A DNA stretch of 64,000 nucleotides from Parapristionchus giblindavisi (lineage: Eukaryota; Nematoda; Chromadorea; Rhabditida; Diplogasteridae): assembly GCA_943737045.1 (NCBI GenBank), contig CALSFV010000044.1:1-64000 (forward strand). Direction: 5' to 3'. The translations under genes and the position numbers were made by a program. This document shows positions 31,131-42,551 of the stretch, one piece after another. The notes beneath the pieces were generated by a model that did not search any database, had not been told where the DNA came from, and saw only the letters and a list, made by a program, of their open reading frames with translations. Position 1 is the stretch's first letter; the number at the start of each line of letters is the position of its first letter.

Positions 31131-32170
31131 GCGTATTAACATTTTGAAACATACAACTAAAGATAAACATATACGTAATGGTGTTTTGGAAACTGCTTCT
31201 AAGTCAGAGTGAATCTCGATGAAAATGCTAACAACATAGCCGATATATTGTCATCTTATGGAGAGTGATTACATGTACGACAGCAGTTATTATCATATTT
31301 ATTTAATTCCTTTTTAGATATCAAAATACATTGTATAATAATACATGAATAATGTTACAAGCGATTCCAAATTTCGTGAAAAATTAATATCATTATTATA
31401 CTTGCTACATAAAAAAAACACTATCTGAGAGAATTCAACAACTCGGATATTTTTTGGAATCGACGAAAAATGGATTTTTCTGTTTTATGTATGATAATTA
31501 CAGGCTCCATGAGTGAAGTTCACTGGTACTTGGAAATTCCTTCCAAGTGAAAATTCGCGACGTTTCCTAAAAAGTTTATTTCGAATCCAATCGATTCGGG
31601 AGTAGGCACAATCGACTCCTTGGCTGATTCTAAGAAACTATTGTCAAGGAGAGTTTTTGAACAACGGTCAACGAAGGCTGGAATTGGGAATCTTCGAAAA
31701 AAATTTTACATTGAATTAATTCTCACTATTTTCCCATAGCCCAGGTAATTTTTTATTTGCTCTATATATTCTACATATTATATTACGCCTTCAGTTTAAA
31801 ATTCATAATTTAAAAAAAAAGGTGAAATTTGTAAACGAATCGTTTTTGTCACGAAAAAAGTGAATTGGTGTGTACCTCCACAATATCCGACGACGTTCCC
31901 TAATCTATCAATTTGGAAAATTGGTAGTTTTAAACATATGTCATCGCTGTTCTCGTCATGACTGAGGTATACGACTACTCCTCGTCTTCGGAGTGCACAT
32001 GCACCGTATACAGTAGACGACACAATTATATCACAGTATTAATCCAGCTGATGATGGTGATTTTCGCCGAAACGTCTTGAATAAATTTGACATCTATCTT
32101 GTCCTCTCTCCATTGGCTTCACAAAGAAATATTCCAATAGTTACTCATTATGACAAGACTCACTATCATA
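31131..32170. repeat. Carboxypeptidase 3'-flank copy joined to an ACACTATCTGAG element
   Basis: 31131-31410 matches the 3' flank of copies A and C. From about 31418 (AACACTATCTGAGAG) the left part of the inverted-repeat element follows, with its exon-like stretch inverted at about 31520-31690. The same junction recurs at about 41345 and 52600, so the composite was made once and then copied. The stretch ends with a hammerhead-like motif. Confidence 0.7.
32030..32110 (+). ncRNA. Hammerhead-like core motif, copy 1
   Basis: CTGATGA (32048-32054), a potential 4-bp stem GGTG/CGCC, then GAAA (32069-32072) and CGTC. This is the order of conserved boxes in hammerhead ribozymes, which are known from Penelope-like retroelements. 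Stem I is not evident and stem III has a mismatch, so activity is doubtful. A second copy is at 42236-42261. Confidence 0.3.
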
Positions 32171-32210
32171 AGAATCATGCGCTATCAACTAATAGCGCAT
32201 GATTCTTGCG
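32168..32210. repeat. Perfect hairpin
   Basis: AAGAATCATGCGCTAT and its exact inverse around a 6-8 base loop. The same hairpin is at about 42358-42400. Confidence 0.75.
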
Positions 32211-32626
32211 TCAAATCATCATTTTAAATGTTGAATTCTGACAGAATACAATTTATAAGATTCATGCTTTGCAAAAATTATATATTTATGTTGTGTCGAA
32301 CAAAGTAAACATTTTTTTGTTAACTTGAAAGAATTTATCAAAACAATGTCAAGCGCAATCTGACAAGAGGATGTTTTGGACTTGTTCTCTTCATATGAGG
32401 ATTTTCCTAGAACATTAGCGCGATGAAATACAAAATAATTAGTATATGTCTACTTTATAATTTATCAATGTGCCTATGCACGAAATGTGACACATAAATA
32501 TGGTCATTGAAAAGAGAAATACAAATATATGTGATGTATTTATGAGTGGGCCAGGATGGTCTCATGTTCAGGGGCAGGCATGGCATCTTTATCCTCCTAA
32601 GTTTGTTATATATAATATATATAGGA

Positions 32627-33021
32627 TTAGTCGAAGCAATGATCGTTTATGCAATCATAAAAGCATAACGTCCACGGGCATGACCCGCCTGTTATCTCAC
32701 CAGACCCAGTGGTCTGCGTTTTGGTATAGCCGTCAGGACAAATTGAGGTTCTGTTCGCGAAGATCTGAGATAAAAGAGATTCAATCGATGGTCTACACAC
32801 ACAAAAAATTCCATAGTTAAGGACCCCATGGGAATTATTCCTTTATTTTTTAAGGGAATAATTTCTATGTGGTCCTTAGTTAGGGAATTTTCTGCGAGTA
32901 TGAAGTAGAGTTCATGAATGAATCGATTACTTACACGATCATCGCACTCCTTTTTATAGGCATCCACAGAGTTGATAGCAAGAAGAAGAAGAAGAACGAC
33001 TATAAAAATTGTACGGCGCAT
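32627..33021 (-). CDS. Secreted six-cysteine peptide, copy 2
   Basis: Exons 33021-32935 and 32764-32627 encode the same 74-aa precursor as the copy at 28375-28769: signal peptide, then cysteines at 26, 38, 58, 63, 67 and 72. Splice sites, TATA box and intron hairpin are all kept. The flanks differ: about 198 bases are missing upstream compared with the other two copies. An intact third frame makes it likely that the copies are recent or selected. Function unknown. Confidence 0.8.
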
Positions 33022-34049
33022 GTTCGTTGATGAATACAGTCAGGATCATTCATATTTTATAGTAGGAAATATTCCCAGATAAATCAGCTAATACGCCAAA
33101 TCTCCATTTTAAATGCTGAATTCTGACTTCTCCAGAGAAGATATTCCAATAAGATATTTTATGCTTTGCAAAAAATAAAATACGATATTACGAACAAGTA
33201 AATATTTTTTTTGCAAAGTTGAAAGAGTTTATCAAAACCACGGTTAGGACAGAAAATTATTTTTTTCTAAAATCAAAAAAAAACAGAAATTTCTGTTTTC
33301 AATAATCAGAAAAAAACAGAAAATTCAACAAAAATAGAAAATTAGCTTGCAGTTCTGTTGAAGGAAATTCCATAAAATGAATGAATTCCAAATCCGAAAT
33401 ACTACTCTCTGTATGTTTAAAAACATTTCATAAATGCAACGCTAAATGTGTTTTTCTTCTTTTTCCTTCATCAGAACGACAGGCTAGTCAAGTGAAGCCT
33501 TGGTTAAATGTCATTGTTTCGTTACCATATTGTTGCTTGTTATTTTGTTGTTTTTCGTTGGCTGATCCTAGATACGAAGGTATGTGAAATGGGTTTTGTA
33601 ATACAACTATTAATAAAAAAATAAGGAAAATCAATGATTTTATGACATTTTTGTTTTTTCCCTTTTTATTTCATGTTTTTCTCTCATTCAATCTAATTCT
33701 CTCAAGTGTTAATTTACAGTAACTTACACTTTGCCGGAAATTTGAGAAAATGAAAAAATGATGGGTTTTGAAAAGACAGTGTTCTTTTTTTGGAAAATAT
33801 GTTCTTGAAGAATTACGTACAATAGGAAGATGCCGCTTTGGAACGATTACGTGAAATAATATTATGAGATATTTTGTTAAATAAAGAACATGGTATTCAT
33901 TATTCATTATTCATTATTATTCGTTATTCAGATACGCAGAAAATTATCAGAAAAGCTCAGAAATTCTTTAAAAAATATTTTTAATATTTAAAAAAACCAA
34001 ATACAGTATATGACACTACTAATCGTGACAACAATAAGCAAAAGACAAC

Positions 34050-34122
34050 TCCAACCAACCGGATTCGAACCAGTGACCTAAGGATCTACAGTCCTCCGCT
34101 CTACCAACTGAGCTATGGTTGG
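34050..34122 (-). tRNA. tRNA-Tyr (GTA), no intron
   Basis: Identical in all stems to the gene at 27782-27854. It forms one arm of the inner inverted repeat with the gene at 34853. Confidence 0.92.
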
Positions 34123-34430
34123 TGATGCATGTCATTCGTAAAGAGACGTAGTTTACAGCTCGTCTGAAATAATACTGAATTTGTACATTTTCACAAAATA
34201 TAAATCAAAATTCATGAATCGAGTAGGAAGAGATAAACCATCTTCGTTTTCTAATAATGTTAGAGAAAAACTTACTGAATATAGGAGAGCTATTTATGAC
34301 ATTCACCAATTTAACTTGTTTGATTCAACCAATCTTTTCAATATTCATCCTTCTTTATCTTTCTTTTGAAACTTTTTTCTCGCCAATTTGGTACTACTAA
34401 TCGAAGAATATTGGGGAACCATCATCATTC

Positions 34431-34492
<62 letters not shown>

Positions 34493-34852
34493 CTACGGTA
34501 AATATGAATAATAAAATTAATGATACGGGTAATAAGCCTAATACCCTAATGTCATATCTCATTGTCATCTTTTTCATTGATCACTATTCACTCTGTTTCT
34601 CTCATTGTTCAAAGTAAACATTTTTTTGTAAAGTTGAAAGAATTTATCAAAACAATGTCAAGCGCAATCTGACATGTTTTTGGCTTGTTATCTTCATATG
34701 AGGATTTTCCACTTGTAACCCAACACATTCGAAAACTGAAATTTTTGTTTTATGATTTCTGAGGGTTTTGATAAGCTCTTTCAACTTTTCAAAAAAATAT
34801 TTACTTTGTTCGTAATGCGGTGTTACATTTTCAAAACGTGCGCATGTCGTCA
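34123..34852. other. Spacer at the centre of the inverted duplication
   Basis: Unique centre between two head-to-head tRNA-Tyr genes. 34165-34615 recurs in direct orientation at about 44497-44935, including an open stretch from an ATG near 34193 (MNRVGRDKPSSFSNNVREKL) that I do not recognise. A TA microsatellite lies at 34434-34488. Confidence 0.6.
34434..34488. repeat. (TA)n microsatellite
   Basis: About 27 TA units. The copied segment at 44737-44812 has about 38 units. Confidence 0.95.
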
Positions 34853-34925
34853 TCAACCATAGCTCAGTTGGTAGAGCGGAGGACTGTAGATCCTTAGGTC
34901 ACTGGTTCGAATCCAGTTGGTTGGA
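34853..34925 (+). tRNA. tRNA-Tyr (GTA), no intron
   Basis: Same fold and anticodon as the other copies. The first base is T, giving a U-G first pair, and the T stem reads ACTGG/CCAGT. Likely functional, slightly diverged. Confidence 0.88.
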
Positions 34926-36110
34926 GTTGTCTTTTGCTTATTGTTGGTCACGATTAGTAGTGTCATATACTGTATTTGGTTTTTTTTAAATATTAAAAAT
35001 ATTTTTTAAAGAATTTCTGAGCTTTTCTGATAATTTTCTGCGTATCTGAATAACGAATAATAATGAATAATGAATAATGAATACCATGTTCTTTATTTAA
35101 CAAAATATCTCATAATATTATTTCACGTAATCGTTCCAAAGCGGCATCTTCCTATTGTACGTAATTCTTCAAGAACATATTTTCCAAAAAAAGAACACTG
35201 TCTTTTCAAAACCCATCATTTTTTTCATTTTCTCAAATTTCCGGCAAAGTGTAAGTTACTGTAAATTAACACTTGAGAGAATTAGATTGAATGAGAGAAA
35301 AACATGAAATAAAAAGGGAAAAAACAAAAATGTCATAAAATCATTGATTTTCCTTATTTTTTTTATTAATAGTTGTATTACAAAACCCATTTCACATACC
35401 TTCGTATCTAGGATCAGCCAACGAAAAACAACAAAATAACAAGCAACAATATGGAAACGAAACAATGACATTTTACCAAGGCTTCACTTGACTAGCCTGT
35501 CGTTCTGATGAAGGAAAAAGAAGAAAAACACATTTAGCGTTGCATTTATGAAATGTTTTTGAACACACAGAGAGTATACTTGCCCTAATATGAGCAACAG
35601 GTTTAACAACTTCCCTACTTTTTTCGGGCAAATGGTATCCCAAAAACAACGATTTTCATATATGCAGGCATTTGCCAGACTTCGGGTAAATCGTTCGCAA
35701 ACTATAACTTCCCGGTCAAATTTAATATTTGTGTAGATACGGCCAGAAAATTCTTTATCGGACTTTAGTATTTCGGATTTGGAATTCATTAATTTTGTGG
35801 AATTTCCTTCAACAGAACTACAAGCTAATTTTCTGTTTTTTTTTTGAATTTTCTGTTTTTTTTCTGATTATTGAAAACAGAAATTTCTGTTTTTTTTTGA
35901 TTTTAGAAAAAAATAATTTTCTGTCCTAGCCGTGGTTTTGATAAACTCTTTCAACTTTGCAAAAAAAATATTTACTTGTTCGTAATATCGTATTTTATTT
36001 TTTGCAAAGCATAAAATATCTTATTGAAATATCTTCTCTGGAGAAGTCAGAATTCAGCATTTAAAATGGAGATTTGGCGTATTAGCTGATTTATCTGGGA
36101 ATATTTCCTA
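34926..36110. other. Inverted arm, no gene supported
   Basis: Inverse of 33600-34050 and 28810-29600. The frames at 35070-35264 and 35484-35789 (minus) have mirror images in the other arms but no motif or splice support. Confidence 0.5.
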
Positions 36111-36118
36111 CTATAAAA
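36110..36118 (+). promoter_or_regulatory. TATA box of peptide copy 3
   Basis: CTATAAAAT about 35-40 bases before the ATG at 36152, kept in all three intact copies. The distance implies a very short 5' leader. Confidence 0.55.
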
Positions 36119-36151
36119 TATGAATGATCCTGACTGTATTCATCAACGAAC

Positions 36152-36546
36152 ATGCGCCGTACAATTTTTATAGTCGTTCTTCTTCTTCTTCTTGCTATCA
36201 ACTCTGTGGATGCCTATAAAAAGGAGTGCGATGATCGTGTAAGTAATCGATTCATTCATGAACTCTACTTCATACTCGCAGAAAATTCCCTAACTAAGGA
36301 CCACATAGAAATTATTCCCTTAAAAAATAAAGGAATAATTCCCATGGGGTCCTTAACTATGGAATTTTTTGTGTGTGTAGACCATCGATTGAATCTCTTT
36401 TATCTCAGATCTTCGCGAACAGAACCTCAATTTGTCCTGACGGCTATACCAAAACGCAGACCACTGGGTCTGGTGAGATAACAGGCGGGTCATGCCCGTG
36501 GACGTTATGCTTTTATGATTGCATAAACGATCATTGCTTCGACTAA
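36152..36546 (+). CDS. Secreted six-cysteine peptide, copy 3
   Basis: Exon 1 is 36152-36238 and exon 2 is 36409-36546. The join is phase 0 across a 170-base intron with GTAAGT donor and TATCTCAG acceptor. The precursor is 74 aa, with a signal peptide to about residue 21 and six cysteines in the mature part. The closing stretch (SCPWTLCFYDCINDHCFD) holds four of them. It sits between two tRNA-Tyr genes on the same strand and is the inverted partner of the copies at 28375 and 32627. The intron contains a hairpin built on GGAATAATTCCC-type arms. No family recognised. Secreted peptide of unknown role. Confidence 0.8.
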
Positions 36547-36884
36547 TCCTATATATATTATATATAACAAACTTAGGAGGATAAAGATGCCCTGTCTACC
36601 ATCCTGGCCCACTCATAAATACATCACATATATTTGTATTTCTCTTTTCAATGACCATATTTATGTGTCACATTTCGTGCATACGCACATTGATAAATTA
36701 TAAAGTAGACATATACTAATTATTTTGTATTTCATCGCGCTAATGTTTTAAAGGCACACAAGAACTAATTGTATCCTCCATTTCATTTACGCGTCGGCTT
36801 AAATTTTCGAATGTGTTGGGTTACAAGTGGAAAATCCTCATATGAAGAGAACAAGTCCAAAACATGTCAGATTGCGTTCAAGAA

Positions 36885-37012
36885 ATAATATTATAATAAT
36901 ATAATAGAAATAATATAATAATAAAATAATAATATAATAGAAATAATATAATAATATAATAATAATATAATAGAAATAATATAATAATATAATAATAATA
37001 ATATAATAGAAA
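36885..37012. repeat. AAT/AATAT microsatellite, mirror of 27905-28040
   Basis: Runs of AATAATATAATAGAAAT units, the inverse of the left arm with length differences. Confidence 0.85.
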
Positions 37013-37059
37013 TCAAGGTCTATTCGTAAACTATGTCTCTTTACGAGTGCCATGCATCC

Positions 37060-37132
37060 CCAACCATAGCTCAGTTGGTAGAGCGGAGGACTGTAGATCC
37101 TTAGGTCACTGTTTCGAATCCGGTTGGTTGGA
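37060..37132 (+). tRNA. tRNA-Tyr (GTA), one T-stem change
   Basis: As the other copies, except that the T arm reads ACTGT-TTCGAAT-CCGGT. The closing pair next to the T loop is broken and the internal promoter B-box is altered (GTTTCGAATCC). It may be weakly expressed or a pseudogene. It lies just upstream of carboxypeptidase copy B. Confidence 0.8.
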
Positions 37133-37771
37133 GTTGTCTTTTGCTTATTGTTTTCACGATTAGTATTTACGTAAATACTGTATTTGGGTTTTTTTAAAAT
37201 TTAAATCTTTTGAAATATTAAAAAAAAGAATTTCTGCGCTTTTCTAATAACTTTCTTCGTATTTGTCAAATATATTTTTGAACAACATTTTTGCGCGGTG
37301 TTGAAATCTGAATAACTACCAAGATTAATTTAATTTAATCTATCATACATCATAAAAAAAGACGAGACAACATTTTTAAAAAGCACGTACTCGATAGAAT
37401 TTGGGGAAAAGTGTTTATTTATAACATATTGTATTATGTTATTTTACTCTCTTGTCAAAACCCAATATTTTTTCATTTTCTCATTGTCAAATTTCCGGCA
37501 AAGGGGAAGTGTCTGAAAAATTGACAGTTGTGAGAATTAGATTGAACGAGAGAAAAACATGAAATGAAAAGTTATAGCCAATATTCTTTCGTAATATCTT
37601 TATTGCTTTGTTTAATGCCATCGATAAATGTCATCTCTTACAATTTCTCTCTCTTTTAATATTTCATATCGGTGGCATTTTTCCATTTGACATTCACATC
37701 TAGATATTTCAAATGATTCATCACGTCAACAATTGTAATATGCAACTTGGAATCTTTTTATTCTAATCAAG
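37133..37771. other. Flank between tRNA-Tyr and copy B
   Basis: Inverse of 26807-27781 without the 340-bp TTAA element. It contains the putative promoter of carboxypeptidase copy B. No gene. Confidence 0.55.
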
Positions 37772-39359
37772 ATGAAAGTAGCGTTGCTGTTGTTGAACTT
37801 GGCTTGTCTTGTTTATTCTCTGAGAGAAGAAGATCGAATTATTGACTTGCCTGGAGTACCAGGGAAGCCGGATTTCGAGTCGTTTTCCGGATATTTGAAT
37901 GGATCGGAGGATGGAACGGACCAAATGTTTTACTGGTAAGATTTCATTTCATTCTTCAAATCCCAGCTACCATATTATTTTTAAATATTTTAATTATCAA
38001 TTTCATTACCGTTAGTGTGATTCAAGTCATCATGACAGTTCTTGTCGGTTCTACCTTTCCCTCAAGTGCCTCGATTAAAATATGTTTATGATCATAATTT
38101 AGGCTATGTGAGTCTCGTGGAAATCCCTTAGAAGATCCACTTCTGATTTGGCTGAATGGTGGACCAGGAGAGAGCTCACTTAAAGGGTTATTCTTGGTGA
38201 GCTTTTCTTCTTTGCACTGTTATGTATTGACAAGTAATAATAATAACATTGCAAACAATTTAATCACCTAAATTTTAGGAACTCGGTCCATACTTCATAG
38301 GACCAGATGGGAAAAGTTTAATCTACAATAAGTACTCTTGGAACAACGTAATATATCTATCTTCTCTAACTATAAACAGCGTACAAACGAAGAGATGATT
38401 CATAATATACCCAATAATTCGGTTTTATCTGATCAATAATGTAGACTATTTATCTGATACACCCTGAATGAATAGTTAAATATTAAAACTCTGGATTAGA
38501 AAGCTTGAACTCGTTTACCTTCAAAATAAGAAATAATAAAAAAATTATCATATTTTTTATGCCTAGTATTTTTTTCCAGAATGCCAACATTCTAATGTCG
38601 GAGAGTCCCATAGGCGTTGGGTTTTCGTACAATACTATGTCTGAAGATACTCTGGATAACAATATCGAGAAGACTGTCGAAATGACCTTTTCCGCAATCA
38701 TGGATTTTATGTCGAGGTTTTTGTTTTTTTTTGTTTTTTTTTTGTTTTTTTTTGTTTTCTACAAAACTTCATTTTTAGGAATAAAATTGAAATTTATGAT
38801 CAATTCAGAGTTCATCCACGGTACGCAAGCCTACCCTTCTTTCTTACAGGAGAATCATATGCCGGTGAAGATTATTTTGTAGAATTATTATTGAGTGTTT
38901 ATTTCAATTACTTTAATTTTAATATTCTTATAAATACCTCACATTTGTCTTGTGACAATTCCAAGCAATATGCGAAAAATTACTGCACCGTCCCATAGTG
39001 CAGTGTTGAACGTTCGGAGTCGTTACCTCTTTGTCAAGTTCGAAACTTATTTATTGCCGAATTTCCTTTACCTTTCTGTCGTTTGTTCACGAAAATAGTA
39101 TTAAAGATTTTGCAGGATTTCACAGTTTCCCAAATATAATATTTTGTTTATGTAGGGTATTCGAAAAAAACGAACGAATTACTGAATTACTTCTTGGAAA
39201 AATTTGGGTTTGTAAGAACGTTGAAAAATATTTAGTCCACGGAATTGAATGGGTGAAAATTCTTTTCAAAGTAAAAAAACGTCATCTAAAATTTGGCTCT
39301 GACTCTGAAATCTATTATATAGACTCATCTAAAAAATGGCTTGATTGGCTTTATAGGTT

Positions 39360-39690
39360 GAGACCGCGAATATTTTCGTGAAGAAAATGTAACGATAGAA
39401 ATATAGCATAACTTATGTTGCATAACGTACAGTATTTGTTTCTTGATGATTCAGCTTCTTGATCGTAATGTTCTTGAATGAAGAATTGTTGACTTCAAGG
39501 TAATTGTGCGCCTTTTGATAATTGATTGACGTCGAACCTGCAATCACGATTGCCTGTACTTTTATTTTACCACTGCGCCAAGGGTTGAAGAGCTAAATGT
39601 TACTTCTTGTTTATTATTTCTCCCCACTTTCACGGCTCCATCTTCAACGCAATTTTGAGTGTATACATATAAAGTAACATCTGAATGTTT
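39360..39690 (-). repeat. tRNA-like repeat, copy 4
   Basis: Inverse of 21810-22143, in intron 5 of copy B. The tRNA-like boxes are at about 39530-39592 on the minus strand. The end GGTTGAGACCGCGAATATTTTCGTG is at 39355. Confidence 0.6.
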
Positions 39691-39782
39691 TTATTTAGGA
39701 ATGTACATACCATTTCTCGCTCGAAGAATACAAAGCGCTAACGAGTCGGATGACTTTCCCAATCCCTTTTTCCAAGTGAGTA

Positions 39783-40248
39783 TCGTACATGTAAAAATAG
39801 TTGTATCATGAACGGTGTGAATGGATCTGAACGGATCAGGCCGATCAAACGGGATTGTGAGCGAGAAGGCCATTTTCGTTATTTTTCTGTCTTTTCATTG
39901 TTTTTCTTTTCATCGAATCTACTATATTGAAATACATTAGGCCAAAATATTGCGATTTAACAAAAATCATCATTTTCGCGAGGAATAAATTGCTCCAATG
40001 AACCAAAATTGACCCATTTATTCAGCGTATAATCGGAACAATTTATTCATTTGTAAAGCAATGATTTTTGCTAAATGGCAATATTTTGGCGTGATTTCTA
40101 TCAATACAGTAGATTCGAAGGAAAGAAAAACAATGAAAAGAAAGAAAAATAACGAAAATGGCCTTCTCGCTCACAATCCCGTTTGATCGGCCTGATCCGT
40201 TCAGATCCATTCACACCGTTCATGATACAACTATTTTTACATGTACGA
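39783..40248. mobile_element. 466-bp foldback MITE with TCGTACAT ends
   Basis: Near-perfect palindrome (TCGTACATGTAAAAATAG... and its inverse) flanked by TA (39781-39782, 40249-40250) inside intron 6 of copy B. Copies A and C have the uninterrupted sequence. End and subterminal sequence resemble the 3-kb foldback at 16648-19666, so it is probably its short relative. Confidence 0.85.
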
Positions 40249-40860
40249 TATATCTGACATTTTGGAATCTTTTTTGATAAATATTATTCTTTACATTTAA
40301 GGGTATGGCAATAGGCAATGGTCTATTCGATTTTTATAAGCAGTATGCATCAAACTATGAGGCATTGTACTATCGAGGTCTGCTGCCGGATTGGTAACTG
40401 GTCTAGTTATTTCGAGTTTGCCAACGAGCGAAGCAATTTCGCACCCATGATAAATTACCAGCTCGCCTGTGCCGAACATTTAAGTATGAATCCTTTAGAG
40501 CTTGATATTCAAGGATATTTAGTGCACTGAAACAACTGAATCCAACAATCGGCTTTGAAAGCCTTGTATTTATATGTTCGGTCCAACATATACAAGAGCC
40601 AGCTTTCTTGTGATTGCAAGCTCTGTACAGAAATTGTGAAAGAATCTACGCATTTTATTCATTATTGCGTAATTTTTCATCTTCTTATGAACACTTTTTT
40701 GAAGCAAAATTAATGTGCGAATGATAAAAAGAATATATTAATGATTTTATTATTCAGGAACTACACTACATTTGACAGATGTCGGAATAACATTATTGAA
40801 TGTTTTAACTTTGTTAGTTTGTTCGGATATTCAGTTAAAAAGGGAGAAGCTAATGACTAA

Positions 40861-41462
40861 AAAGCCTAAAGACCACATCCACAGAAAATCGATAAGGGAA
40901 TGATTCAACTTCACATGAGGGAAGAATTCCGTGAAGAGAAGTAGCTGGGAATTTTTTGACTTTTTTTTCTTTTGCACTGCGTTACAAAGCCTCTCTCAAC
41001 ACCTTGAATGTGTGATAGCATACGAAGACCAATTCTTCATTTATGTATATCTGATGACTCTTCTTCTTTAATGGGATACAATCTATACTTATTTATGGTA
41101 TAAATGATCGGGCGGCTACCTGTCAGTAACCAAATATGATAGAGACAAATAACAATTGCTAAAAACAACATAACCGCTATATTGTCATCTTATGGAGAGT
41201 GATTACATGTACGACAGCAGTTATTATCATATTTATTTAATTCCTTTTTAGATATCAAAATACATTGTATAATAATACATGAATAATGTTACAAGCGATT
41301 CCAAATTGCGTGAAAAATTAATATCATTATTATACTTGCTACATAAAAAAAACACTATCTGAGAGAATTCAACAACTCGGATATTTTTTGGAATCGACGA
41401 AAAATGGATTTTTCTGTTTTATGTATGATAATTACAGGCTCCATGAGTGAAGTTCACTGCTA
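40861..41462. other. Intron 8 remnant of copy B joined to a 3'-flank copy
   Basis: 40861-41160 matches intron 8 of copy A (inverse of about 11920-12080 and 13900-14050). At about 41161 the sequence switches to the carboxypeptidase 3' flank and, at about 41352, to the ACACTATCTGAG element. The switch marks where exons 9-15 were lost. Confidence 0.65.
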
Positions 41463-42530
41463 CTCCGCAATTTTAGGGGGGGGGGGGCAATAATTTGTTC
41501 GAAGTGGGGCCAATAATTTGGTGAATCGTAAAAGTTGACTCTAAAATTTGGCTACCAGACAAGCCCCAACTAAAATAACAGCCCCACTTCGAACCAAATT
41601 ATTGGCTCAACCACCAAATTATTGACCCAACTTAAAAGTGGGGCTTGTCTGGTAGCCAAATTTTAGGCACCCAAAAATGTTCGACCAAATTATTGGCCCA
41701 CCTAAAATTGCGGAGTACTTGGAAATTCCTTCCAAGTGAAAATTCGCAACGTTTCCTAAAAAGTTTATTTCGAATCCAATAGATTCGGGAGTAGGCACAA
41801 TCGACTCCTTGGCTGATTCTAAGAAACTATTGCCAAGGAGAGTTTTTGAACAACGGTCAACGAAGGCTGGAATTGGGAATCTTCGAAAAAATTTTTACAT
41901 TGAATTAATTCTCACTATTTTCCCATAGCCCAGGTAATTTTTTATTTGCTCTATATATTCTACATATTATATTACGCCTTCAGTTTAAAATTCATAATTT
42001 AAAAAAAAGGTGAAATTTGTAAACGAATCGTTTTTGTCACGAAAAAAGTGAATTGGTGTGTGCCTCCACAGTATCCGACGACGTTCCCTAATCTATCAAT
42101 TTGGAAACTTGGTAGTTTTAAACATATGTCATCGCTGTTCTCGTCATGACTGAGGTATACGACTACTCCTCGTCTTCGGAGTGCACATGCACCGTATACA
42201 GTAGACGACACAATTATATCACAGTATTAATCCAGCTGATGATGGTGAATTTTCGCCGAAACGTCTTGAATAAATTTGACATCTATCTTGTCCTCTCTCC
42301 ATTGGCTTCACAAAGAAATATTCCAATAGTTACTCATTATGACAAGACTCACTATCATAAGAATCATGCGCTATCAACTAATAGCGCATGATTCTTGCGT
42401 CAAATCATCATTTTAAATGTTGAATTCTGACAGAATACAAATTATAAGATTCATGCTTTGCAAAAATTATATATTTATGTTGTGTCGAACAAAGTAAACA
42501 TTTTTTTGTTAACTTGAAAAAAAAATGTTT
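41352..42530. repeat. ACACTATCTGAG element fragment with hammerhead-like motif, copy 2
   Basis: Repeats 31418-32330 almost base for base apart from the MITE at 41463. It includes the second CTGATGA...GAAACGTC motif (42236-42265) and the hairpin at 42358-42400. A further perfect hairpin lies at about 42477-42560. Confidence 0.7.
41463..41715. mobile_element. 253-bp TA-flanked MITE
   Basis: CTCCGCAATTTTAGG and its exact inverse at the ends, TA on both sides. The interior repeats CAAATTATTGGCC-type words. The parallel copies at 31530 and 52715 read straight through the site. Confidence 0.85.
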
Positions 42531-42551
42531 ACTTTGTTCGACACAACATAA

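Larger units (their letters stand above)
37772..40860 (+). pseudogene. Serine carboxypeptidase copy B, truncated after exon 8
   Basis: Exons 37772-37935, 38103-38196, 38279-38347, 38580-38716, 38809-38864, 39699-39775, 40302-40393 and 40758-40812 correspond one for one to exons 1-8 of copy A and are all open. [23 protein letters not shown] and GMAIGNG are kept. Exons 9-15, with the catalytic Asp and His, are missing: intron 8 runs to about 41160 and then passes into a copied 3'-flank fragment. Reading past exon 8 meets a stop at 40858-40860. A truncated product would have the nucleophile Ser without its partners. Intron 6 holds a 466-bp foldback. Confidence 0.85.
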
